The notes below the pieces were generated by a model, which saw only the letters and a list, made by a program, of their open reading frames with translations, was not told the DNA's origin and did not search any database. A DNA stretch of 64,000 nt from Theocolax elegans (Eukaryota > Arthropoda > Insecta > Hymenoptera > Cerocephalidae). Position 1 is the stretch's first letter. Every line of letters starts with the position of its first letter. The translations under genes were made by a program, and so were the position numbers. Location: positions 64,901,238-64,965,237 of the forward strand of contig CM047426.1 in NCBI GenBank assembly GCA_026168455.1. The letters are read 5' to 3'. Positions 45,533 through 55,173 of the stretch are shown here, piece by piece.

Positions 45533-46795
45533 CGATAATGATTAAGCAAATAATTATCTTTTTCAACAATTTTAAATATTTGTCATGGGATTATTGGGTT
45601 TGATTTCGGGGCGACGATGCCGAACATTACGACATTTTCATTACTAGATTCAGGAGAATGTGATTTCCATAATGCACAAATTAATTCAACAGAGGTTCTA
45701 ATTATATTACTACAAATAGTGGAATTTAAAAATACTAAAATTATTCAATGCAAAATAATTATAAATAGAACAATTTTCAAATGTGGAATTTTCGGACATT
45801 TGATTCCAACAGAAAATGTGGAACAAGAATATATCTATGAGATAAGTCACGAAAAATGTAAATTTATTCAAGAAACTGGAATTTTTAATTATGATAATAA
45901 ACACACTATTGCTGATTTAAAAATAAATTCGACTACAACAAAAGGAATAGATTTCGCGGGAAGTGCAGAAGGAAATTCGTGTTCGGGAGAGTCATATACA
46001 GACAATTTTGGATCATGGAATAAGGTATTCGTACAGGGCACAAACAAAATAACATTAATAGGAAATAATGCGTAAGTGAATTTAAATAATGATAAGTTAA
46101 GATTAAATTCGCGTACTGTATGTAAATTTTCAGACAAACGCTGTCTTGATATGGAAGGGGGTTATACTTTTTGGGATATTTTACCAACGGATGACTGCTT
46201 TAAAAATAAGTACAATGTTTTATATTAAGGTTTTGCAAAGAAATTTACTAATGGAAATAATAATGAAATTACTTATACGTTAAATACCAATGAAATTACT
46301 TTTGCATTATCAGCAAAAGAAAAAATTACATATAGTAATCGCGAATTTATCCGAACTGAACATCCAATATTATTATTAATAATAGAAATTATATTAATAT
46401 TAGAAAAAAATAATAATATTAACAGATTATATTTTGAAAATGATATTGCTAGTAATAAAGCAAGTACACATTTAGATTTATTTACTTATGTAAATTCAAA
46501 ATTTGTTTTCGTAGAAAAACATTTAAGAAATCAATTTAACAATATATATATAGACTTATTAATTCAAAAATGTGAAATTGAAAGGAAAACAGTTCAAAAT
46601 TCCTTGTCCATTGCTACCTTATCCCCAGACGAATTTGCGTATAACATTATGAAAAAACCAGGTTATATATCAAAACTAGCAGGAGAAGCAGTTTATCTGA
46701 TAAAATGTACTCCAAAAGAAGTAAAATTATTACACACTAAGGAATGTCACTTCACGTTTTTGGAGCAGTATTCATTTCAATTACTCATTTTTTAA
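45533..46795 (+). pseudogene. Chuvirus-like envelope glycoprotein, N-terminal half (virus-derived)
   Basis: One reading frame carries the N-terminal half: a hydrophobic start, a SLLDSGECDF motif, ICRT-like cysteines, a conserved CGIFGHL region, and a Gly/Ser-rich domain, ending near the Cys-rich KEC segment where the other copy (18-851) has its corresponding region. In-frame TAA codons lie at 46073-46075 and about 46226. The start itself seems to be in another frame (ATG at about 45537). After about 46750 the frame jumps to a part that resembles the membrane-proximal region of the first copy, so the middle, roughly 200 residues, is deleted. It starts only a few bases after the Gypsy C LTR. 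Not functional. Confidence 0.7.
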
Positions 46796-46903
46796 CAACG
46801 TTAAATAAAGCATAAAATTTGAATTTTTTCTTGAACTGAATAAGGGCAGGTTGGTTGGATGTTAAAGAAACCAAAAAAACACAAATTTCAATACAGAAAT
46901 TTC

Positions 46904-46939
46904 GACGTTTCGTCGACAAAGATGCGTCGACCTCATCAG
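46904..46939 (-). ncRNA. Hammerhead ribozyme motif of the Penelope-like element
   Basis: On the minus strand: CTGATGAG, a GTCGAC/GTCGAC stem II with an 8-nt loop, CGAAAC, GTC. This is the conserved core with minimal stem III known from Penelope-like elements, which use it to self-cleave their RNA. Confidence 0.85.
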
Positions 46940-47203
46940 GTACTGCTTATTTAAAAAAAAAACTTTTCGTTAACAAACAATTAACAGAATCACAAATTCA
47001 AACTTTACTACTTACATAAATATATACAATAAATATGTTTACGGCATGACAATTTCAAACGTCAATCTGACAGTCAAGATGTAAACAAAAGTCTATATAT
47101 AGCGTCTGTATCAAGTCTCAAATGTTAAAATTTACTCAGAATTTTGTTATATATACTGTTTAAAAATTCAACGTCTTCTTTTCGGTTAATCGCTACACTT
47201 TGC

Positions 47204-48360
47204 TTACTTTTTGTAATTCGGTTCTTTGTCAAGGATTACAACATTATTCCAGTCAAAATTATGGTTAAATTGATTACAATGCGCTGTAACAACAGATTCA
47301 CTATTTCGATTACTTTTATGTTCCTTGATACGAACACTCAGATTTCTTTTTGTTTCTCCAATATAAACCGCTGAACAATAATTGCAAGAGAATTTGTATA
47401 CTATATTATTATTGTCAAATTTATCACTTTTATCTTTCCCTAATTTTATAATAGAACTTAAACTTCTTTTAACCGTGGGAATTATTCTGATATTATATTT
47501 TCTTAACATTGATGTACATTTATTAATAAAATTTTGAAAAGAAGGAAAGGATAACGTGAAAAGAGGTTTATTACAAACTGTCAATTTTTTGGTGTTGTCA
47601 CTAGTGATTTTTAAAATTCTAGATTTTATATTTGATTGAATAAAACTTTTTTTGTAGTTATTCTCCAACAATAATTGTTTTACAAATTCAATATTTTTCT
47701 TATGATATTTTTTATCTGATAACAAAATTGCACGATCAACCAGATTAAACACAATATTTCTTTTTTGTTGTAATGGATGATTAGAATTAAAATTTAGAAC
47801 TCTATTTGAGTTTGTCGGTTTTTGATACCAATCCGTAGTGATACGAGTATTATTTTTTATTATCATTACATCAAGAAAACTAATTTTATTATGTATTTCA
47901 CATTCATGCGTGAATTTTAAATTTTCATTATAACCATTAAAAACTTTTAACACCGTGTCAATATGATTTTTATGAATACACATAATAGTATCATCTACAT
48001 ATCTAAAATAAAATAACGGTGTGCATTTGTAACAATTATCTAGATCAATTAAACATGAAGTTTCTAAATCATCCATCACCAAGTCTGCGAAAAAGGTGAT
48101 ATTGGTGACCCCATTGGTGACCCAAAGATTTGTTGATAAATAACATTATTATATGTAAAAAATGTATTATTAAATAAAAACTTAGTAGTTTCAATAATTT
48201 CATGAAAAGGAATACTGCATTTTTTAGTTATATTTGTCACCCTTTTTTCCAAACTGTCCAACACCAACTTACATGGAATATTGGTGAATAACGAACTTAC
48301 ATCTAATGACAATAATAAAAAATCATCCGGAATAATCATTTTTGATATTACAGTTTTAAA
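47204..48360 (-). pseudogene. Penelope-like RT + GIY-YIG endonuclease, one frameshift
   Basis: RT part: LSLDVSSLFTNIP, FGSPMGSPISP, then YVDDTIMCIHKN. The C-terminal GIY-YIG nuclease has YKFSCNYCSAVYIGETKRNL and RIKEH. A one-base loss in a T run at about 48080 shifts the frame between the SPMGSP and VMDDLE segments. The RT N-terminus is missing. Confidence 0.88.
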
Positions 48361-48376
48361 TTCGTAACTATTATTT

Positions 48377-48838
48377 TTGAATTGCCCTACTCACTATTTA
48401 GCCAAACTTTTATATGATCAACTAAAAAATTGCATCAATAGACTCAAATCAACAATAAATAATAGTTACGAATTTAAAACTGTAATATCAAAAATGATTA
48501 TTCCGGATGATTTTGTATTATTGTCATTAGATGTAAGTTCGTTATTCACCAATATTCCATGTAAGTTGGTGTTGGAAAGTTTGGAAAAAAGGGTGACAAA
48601 TATAACTAAAAAATGCAGTATTCCTTTTGATGAAATTATTGATACTACTAAGTTTTTATTTAATACATTTTTTACATTTAATAATATTATTTATCAACAA
48701 ATCTTTGGGTCACCAATGGGGTCACCAATATCACCTTTTTCGCAGACTTGGTGATGGATGATTTAGAAACTTCATGTTTAATTGATCTAGATAATTGTTA
48801 CAAATGCACACCGTTATTTTATTTGAGATATGTATATT
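48377..48838 (+). pseudogene. Inverted partial copy of the Penelope-like RT
   Basis: Reverse orientation of 48360-47950 or so, with a few substitutions and the same missing T at the SPISPF site. It ends in the middle of the YVDD region and runs into the terminal inverted repeat. Confidence 0.85.
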
Positions 48839-48957
48839 TGTGTTTTTTTGGTTCCTTTAACATCCAACCAACCTGCCCTTATTCAGTTCAAGAAAAAATT
48901 CAAATTTTATAATAACATGGAGGGTAAAACTTCAATCTACTCAAGTTAAATAAAGCA

Positions 48958-49175
48958 AATTTTGCAGAAATTAATAAGAAAACAGAAATAATAAAAGAAG
49001 TGGAACTAAAAGAAATTAAAGTTATACCAAGTATTTTATCTCCTACACAACCTCCACCAATCCCAAACAGACTACCAGCAATATTTCTCCATCAAAAAGT
49101 AATTTTTCAAATGCTCGATCAAACAATAATTTGTCAAATTCACATTTTAAAAATCATAATATTTTTTCATTAAAT
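48958..49175 (+). pseudogene. Possible cytoplasmic tail of the glycoprotein after the Penelope insertion
   Basis: Frame continues across the target-site duplication: before it a hydrophobic SLHVFGAVFISITHFL segment (46748-46800), after it a Lys/Glu stretch and PTQPPPIPNR. It resembles the end of the first glycoprotein copy in position and composition. Confidence 0.45.
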
Positions 49176-49242
49176 GTATAAAAAAAACGAAGGAAATTAC
49201 ATATTATTTTTTAAATGTTTTTACAAAATAATGTATAATACT

Positions 49243-49500
49243 TAAGCGGGGAGGATAGTGTATGTTGATTCACATATTTTATTTATTATCATCAACATTA
49301 TTAATACCATCACTTATTATATAACGTAAACCAAATTATAAATTGTAAATACGTCAGAATATTAATTAAAAATACATTGCAAAATAAAATCATGTAATCG
49401 ATTGATTGCTAATACAAAAGGAAGTTGATATCGTTCCGATATGCAACGTCTGGCCCCCAGGTGTTACGTCATAAGACGTATACTTTTAATTTTATAATTT
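49243..49500 (+). mobile_element. Polypurine tract and LTR start of the glycoprotein-bearing element
   Basis: AAGCGGGGAGGATAG is followed at 49259 by TGTATGTTGATTCAC. The position just behind the glycoprotein tail fits a retroelement 3' end. I cannot fix where the LTR ends. Confidence 0.5.
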
Positions 49501-50465
49501 CATAATTTTAAATCGACAAAAAGTCGTAACTAACAACTGCAGCTTAAATGATGCGAACACAGAGTTTCGTAAATGACCTGGATATTAGCAATGAATCGAA
49601 GAGTCAAAATACAAACTCAGCGATTTGTTAAATGAGATCACTGTAATATTTGACTAAAATTTATAAACTAATTTTATAATTTACAAATAATCTTTTACAA
49701 TAAATGGAAGATGTTAACCTATAATCAATCAGTTCGAATTACGTGTCGGCTCGTCTCTCAAACCCCAATAGACAGAGTTGCACAGACAAAACTTCGTTAA
49801 AACTTGCTACACAATTTTTGAAAACAACTTGTGTTAAACTTGCTAACAAGACATTACATAATAGTGACGTGTACCTAAATTTTATGTAAAATTGTTAGAA
49901 AAAGTTGCAACAACTAATTGCTATAAATTTGCTAACGAATAAGGTCGCAGATTTAGATTAATTTGTTATTTAACTCTGCTGCACGAGTTGATATAATTTT
50001 GGTATATATTCGCTAAGAAATATATCATGATCTGAGAAATTCTTTTTCAGCAAATTGGTAGCAAAATTAAATCAGTAAATGCTTACATAGTGCAGTATAT
50101 TGCAACAAGATTTGATGATAATGTGTTGCTATTTTGCTATCATGAAAATAATAATTTCAATCTATTTTTTATTCAAGAAAATCTGTGTTTCAAGTATTTC
50201 AAGTTTTGTTACTTTTTTTGTAATTTTAAGAGTCTAACACATTTACTAGTTGTGGCGATGCGACGTGCGATCTAGAAAAAGGAAAGTCAATAGAGAGAGA
50301 GATGAAAAAATGCAAGTCGATGTCGGTAACAAAGGAACTTATATGCGTATATAATAAGTATGCCGCTTTGTTTTGACATATCGAAATTTCCGCTCTGACA
50401 TTCGCTATCATATAACTGTCTATAGTTTAAAAAATGATATGCCATTGAAAATTTAATCATAATAT
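49500..50465. other. AT-rich DNA, nothing recognised
   Basis: May include the rest of the LTR. Short ORFs only. Confidence 0.35.
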
Positions 50466-50469
50466 ATTT

Positions 50470-50930
50470 TATCAAGATCTAGATCATTTAATCGTCGATC
50501 CGTACGTAGATCTCCATCTCACCACTCATCAAGCAATGTATCATCAATTAGTAGTCGATATTTGTCAAAAAAAGTACGAAAATCTCAATGTGTATCTCAA
50601 AATCAATCAAGATCTAGATCATATGATCGTCGATCTGTACGTAGGTCTCCATCTCATTACTCATCAAGGACTGCATCACCAACGAATAGTCGATTTTTGT
50701 CACAAAATGTACAAAAACCGAACTATCAATCTCAAAATCAATCAAGATCTAGTTCCGGTGATCGTCGAGCTGCACGTAGGTCTACATCTCATCACTCATC
50801 AAGTTCTGCATCACCAACTAATCACCAATATTTGCCAAAAAGACTACGAAAATCTCAATATCAGTATAAAAATCGATTAAGTTCTAGATCGCTTGATGAT
50901 CGATCTACGCGTAGGTCCTCCCCTGGCGGA
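50470..50930 (+). CDS. RS-rich tandem-repeat reading frame (partial)
   Basis: About four copies of a 120-bp (40-residue) unit with RS-dipeptide sequences such as QSRSRSYDRRSVRRSPSHYS. Arg/Ser-rich repeats are typical of splicing-factor RS domains. The frame keeps open across units, with substitutions that mostly preserve R and S. No Met start or flanking domain is evident, so it may be an exon or a gene fragment. It ends in a minisatellite. Confidence 0.45.
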
Positions 50931-50937
50931 AGTATTC

Positions 50938-51175
50938 ATTGTACATTTCTGTACATTTCCGTACATTTCTGTACATTTCTGTACATTTCTGTACATTTCT
51001 GTACATTTCTGTACATTTTTATCAGTTTTTAGACTTTTTTACAGAAATGTACAAAAATGTACAAAAATGTACAGAAATGTACAGAAATGTACGGAAATGT
51101 ACAAAAATATACGGAAATTTACAGAAATGTATAAAAATGTATGAATATGTACGGTAATGTACATAAATATACAAA
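50938..51175. repeat. 10-bp minisatellite that reverses orientation
   Basis: About eight GTACATTTCT units up to about 51020, then about thirteen units of the complement (AGAAATGTAC with variants) from about 51031. The two halves could fold on each other. Confidence 0.85.
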
Positions 51176-51289
51176 ACCATATGGGGAGGGTAACATAATA
51201 TACAGTTATATAAAATTAGATAAAAAATATTATATTTACGTAAATTTATGTGTTCAATTAATTCTGAATCCTCTCTGTTCGGTATCATC

Positions 51290-51395
51290 TTTTATTATCA
51301 TTATGTTTATCATTATGATTATCATTATCATTATCATTATTAACAATAATAATAATTATTATAATAATAATAATTATTATTATTAATATCATAAT
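51290..51395. repeat. ATT/AAT-rich simple repeat
   Basis: TCATTA then AATAAT/ATTATT runs. Confidence 0.8.
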
Positions 51396-51504
51396 CATAA
51401 TTCCCTCTCTCCCTCCCACTATCTCCCTCTCTCTGGCACGTAACAAAGCACACATGCGCTCAATACGTATCGTCTGACGGGGAGGGGGCGCGAAGCAGCC
51501 GGGC

Positions 51505-51512
51505 ATATATAA
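51505..51512 (+). promoter_or_regulatory. TATA-like box
   Basis: CATATATAAAC in a GC-rich context, with CCAGTGTG about 25 bp downstream. Could be a promoter; no gene follows. Confidence 0.3.
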
Positions 51513-51583
51513 ACTCCGCGCGCACTCACGAGATCCAGTGTGTTCTGCACATTGACGAGTACCATGACTTATCAGTCATGGAA

Positions 51584-51808
51584 GCTCTCTCTCTCTCCTT
51601 CTCTCTCTCTCTCGCTCTCTCTCTCTCAACCCCCTCTCTCCCTCTCTCACCCTCTCTCTCTCTCTCTCTCTTTCCCCCTCTCTCCCTCTCTCTCTTTCTC
51701 TCTCTCTCTCGCTCTCTCTCTCTCTCCCCCTCTCTCCCTCTCTCTCTCCCCCTCTCTCCCTCTCTCACCCTCTCTCTCTCTCTCTCTCTGTCTTTCCCCC
51801 TCTCTCCC

Positions 51809-51844
<36 letters not shown>

Positions 51845-51966
51845 CCCCCCCCTCTCTCTCTCCCCCCCCTCTCTCTCTCCCCCCTCCTCTCTCTCTCTCT
51901 CTCACTCTCTCTCTCTCTCTCTCACTCTCACTCGTTCTCTCTCTCGCTCGCTCGTTCTCTCTCTCG
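51584..51966. repeat. Long (CT)n tract
   Basis: About 380 bp of CT units with CCC and occasional G interruptions. Confidence 0.95.
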
Positions 51967-51970
51967 ATAA

Positions 51971-52249
51971 TTAACCCAGAAGAATAAATTCTAGATATAA
52001 TTAGCAACGAATGTTACATATAATGTTATATAGTAAAAGTTGATAGATTTTGAGTTATATAGCGGTAAACCCAGCTGGTGTTGAAAAAAATATGGAAAAA
52101 TTCACTTTTTGAGGTTAGAATAACTTTTGAGCAAATAGATTCCAGTACCTAAAAATTTTTTTCTGTATTCTGAAAAACATTTGCAAAGTGTACCCAAAAT
52201 TTGGTGCATTTTAAAATTTTGATCGGACCACTTCACGCGGAATACCCCA
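51971..52249. mobile_element. Palindromic element P6, right part only
   Basis: Matches the right arm of P3/P5 (ending CCACTTCACGCGGAATACCCC); the left arm is replaced by the CT tract. Confidence 0.8.
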
Positions 52250-52261
52250 TATATATATATG

Positions 52262-52530
52262 TGTGGGCGAGACGCACAGAGAGTATTTACCCCAGTAGCC
52301 ACCAGTTGGCGCTTCACAGCGAGCGATATTGAGAGAGCGGGATAACCGCCGACAGTAAGGCGCGTCGTAGCTTCCGACGCATGAGTCCGCAAGAGCGGAC
52401 GAAAGTCTGTACCAATAAAGACTAATAACGATTATTCTCTGTCTAGCAATTATTACACCTGTACCTCGAGATCCTGGTAACGCTGAGTGTGGCAGCGATA
52501 CGAGCAAGGCAACAGACCCTGATCCCCACA
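52262..52530 (+). repeat. 5' LTR of a Gypsy-like element D (269 bp)
   Basis: Starts TGTGGG and ends CCCACA, followed two bases later by a TGGTGACCCCGAC primer-binding site. It holds a three-way-junction hairpin cluster at 52352-52410. Confidence 0.65.
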
Positions 52531-52606
52531 ACTGGTGACCCCGACTTAAGATCAGCGGAAGCGCCACAACTGGTGACCCCGACTTAAGATCAGCGGAAGC
52601 GGCGTG
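52531..52606 (+). other. Tandemly duplicated primer-binding site
   Basis: A 38-bp unit containing TGGTGACCCCGACTTAAG occurs twice in direct tandem, starting at 52531 and 52569. Confidence 0.7.
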
Positions 52607-53516
52607 GAAACACACATCGAGCGGACGAGCAAGCGGCCGATACTCAGAACGACCGGTACGCAGCGTGCCGACCGCCATTTTGTGGATCCAACATCTGCGA
52701 GATACTGTCTACGCCGTAAAAGCTGAACTTCGAACACCACCAGGAAGTACATCGAGTACAACATTGCGATGGAGGTATATAACGTAAAAAGGGCGATCAT
52801 GACGTAAAATTCGATCGACCCATCCAAGCAAGTAGCTGTGACGTATAACGTTCAATGTTGTACCATCATAGTGAAAACCGTTACCGTAGACGTAAAAACC
52901 GGTAACGCGAATTCAATCAAATCAATATAAAACGGACTCGCGAACGAAAACTTTGTTATATCAAAATTCGCGTATTATTGCATGCGTAAATTCTCGGGAC
53001 GGCGTCGACGGATGAAGTTGCCAAGTAGTAAAATTTTAATAATATTGAGAATTAATTAATATTTTTATCGGTCTTACAGTCAATTATATGACCGATAAAA
53101 ATATTAATTAATTTAGTTATACTACAGTCGACATAAGTAATATTTTATTAATATTGAGAATGTTGAGAATTAACGTGTGTGCTGATAGTCCGGTATAGGC
53201 CGTAGCGTCGAGCATTCAGCTAGGATCGCGAACCTATTATAGTGTGCTCAGTCGCAGACCGACGCACACGCGGAGTAGCGAAACGAAAAGAGGCGTTTAC
53301 AGCCCAATGCTAGTGATGCTTCATCCGTGCAAAATTAGGGAAGCCGAGCTCGGGGGCGCGGGTAGTCGACTCAGGTTGTAGCCTGTGCCATGCAGCTAAG
53401 GTCGCGACCTTGTTATAGCGTGGTAACTGGCAACTACTCGTAACCCGGAGTAAGGCCAATTAGCCAGTCAGGTTAGAAAGATTAGAAGTAACTAGCGGGT
53501 GGCATGAGTAAAATTA

Positions 53517-54270
53517 GTGAAATTGCGAAGATTATGGTATCTGCGTATACCCGTAGGGCAATCCTGTAAACTCATGCACACATTGAAAAAGCGTAGAAAA
53601 AAAGTAGGTTTCGTAGGTCAATACGAGTGGCCAAGATCAATAGCAGAAGTAGGTAGAAATTCTTATCTGCGTAACGGCAAAATATTCAGAAGAAATATGC
53701 CGACAATAGGAAACTCGGAAATTAACGAAATGGATATCGCGATGGAGACTAGCCCGCGTAAACAAACCATAGAAATTTCCAAGGACGAGTTCTTAGAACT
53801 CAAAGCAGAAACCGAAAGCTTGAAACGTCTAATTAACGATCTAATCGCAACAACAAGGACAATCAACACGCAAAGTCGCGAACCTAACGTAAACAGAATT
53901 AATAACGGTAACCAACTAGGTCCGAACGATGTAAACACAACGCGATTCGAAAGAGTATTAGGTGACAATAACATGTTTACATTCGGACATATTAACACGG
54001 AACACGTACGCGGTTTTAATATCGAGTCGGATTATAGTCGTCAGTCAAGGACAATAAATATTAAATTCCAAAACTTTTGGAGACGTGATCCGGAAGCATG
54101 GTTCGCAGTGTTAGAATCGTTATTTACGGAAAATAATATTATCGCGGACCAAATGAAATATTGCAATTTATTAAAGAATATCGGAGACTAGTTGATTCGG
54201 GAAAATCTCGATATACTTAAAGCTCTCCCCCCGGACAATAAATACAATACAATCAAAAAAGCAGTGTTGA
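53517..54270 (+). pseudogene. Gag fragment of element D
   Basis: An upstream, unsupported N-terminal part is followed by a coiled coil (FLELKAETESLKRLINDL) and a capsid start: FQNFWRRDPEAWFAVLESLF, MKYCNLLKNI. An in-frame TAG at 54189-54191 is followed by LIRENLDILKALPPDNKY in the same frame. It is cut off at about 54272 by the inverted-repeat element. The true start is uncertain; MPTIGNSEINEM at about 53698 is a plausible Met. Confidence 0.65.
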
Positions 54271-54301
54271 ATAATGCTGTCTAAAAGATGTCTTTTTATA
54301 G

Positions 54302-54509
54302 TCAGAAACTGTCTATAAATTTCCAAAGTGGGTCTAAATCATTAAGATCACTTATGGTCAAAATATCTGGGAAAAGTGGGAAAAAATATTAATAGAAATG
54401 TATATTTGTTGCCTTACAACGATGAATCTATTAGCATGATCACTGTAAAAAAATTTCTGCACTTACCTTCGAGTGGTGGAAAAGTATCTCCACTTGCTTC
54501 AGTATCCAT
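54302..54509 (-). CDS. Micro-gene in the left arm (2 exons, ~36 aa)
   Basis: Exon 1 is 54509-54467 (ATG, ending GAAG|GTAAGT), intron of 100 bp, exon 2 is 54366-54302 (after TTTTCCCAG, ending TGA). The product would start MDTEASGDTFPPLE and end WKFIDSF. The right-arm copy has the same splice sites and frame. Function unknown. Confidence 0.4.
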
Positions 54510-54901
54510 CTAATCTTTTGTAAGCTGCTAAAAATACAAATATTTTTATACGATTTTAAAACAATAATTTTTACATTTATAATGTTGGATTTTCAATTTT
54601 ACAACCACTATATAAATTATGATATTAATCTGAAGGATTACTATAAATATATTAACGTTATTATTACAATAATTGAAGATACGTATTTAATACAAAAAAT
54701 ATATCAACAAATCAGTTCTGAGATTATAATGATTAATATGACTAATTGACAGTGACAAGTTTGTGAAATTTAAACAATATATGGCAGAATGATAATAATA
54801 ATAATGTTGATACAAATAGTGAGTAATTATATTTAGATATATATATATGCAAAATTGTAAAATGCTGGTGTAACAAATGATTGTTTCAATAAAGGTATAG
54901 C

Positions 54902-54934
54902 CTGATGAGGATGGAGGACTTCCATCGAAACGTC
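54902..54934 (+). ncRNA. Hammerhead ribozyme motif (Penelope-like type)
   Basis: CTGATGAG, stem II GATGGA/TCCATC with a short loop, CGAAAC, GTC. No Penelope ORF is next to it, so it is a remnant of an element end. Confidence 0.75.
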
Positions 54935-55173
54935 GCCAATTAAATAAATTAAATGGTTAGTTCACTAAAAATCGATAAAAACGCCTCCTTTTGAACCAAC
55001 TGCGTGGACGAATAGAACAAATTTATATAATAATGTTGATACTTTTATAGAAATCCTTCAGATGAGTATTATAATTCTAGAAAGGGTTGTAAAACTAAAA
55101 ATCCAACATGACAAATGTTTGTGGATAATGGAACCTGACTATCACCAACTAAGATGGGAGATATAATTTGATC

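Larger units (their letters stand above)
46800..48957 (-). mobile_element. Penelope-like element, inverted head-to-head, with TSD
   Basis: GTTAAATAAAGCA occurs at 46800-46812 and 48945-48957 as a 13-bp target-site duplication. Inside, the ends are complementary (46812-46885 with 48838-48912), a minus-strand RT/GIY-YIG copy lies at left and a short plus-strand RT copy at right. A hammerhead ribozyme motif is at 46904-46939. Confidence 0.85.

Noticed and set aside
51526..52007. Long ORFs of Ser/Leu or Glu/Arg repeats at 51.5-52.0 kb
   Set aside because: Pure CT microsatellite read in different frames.
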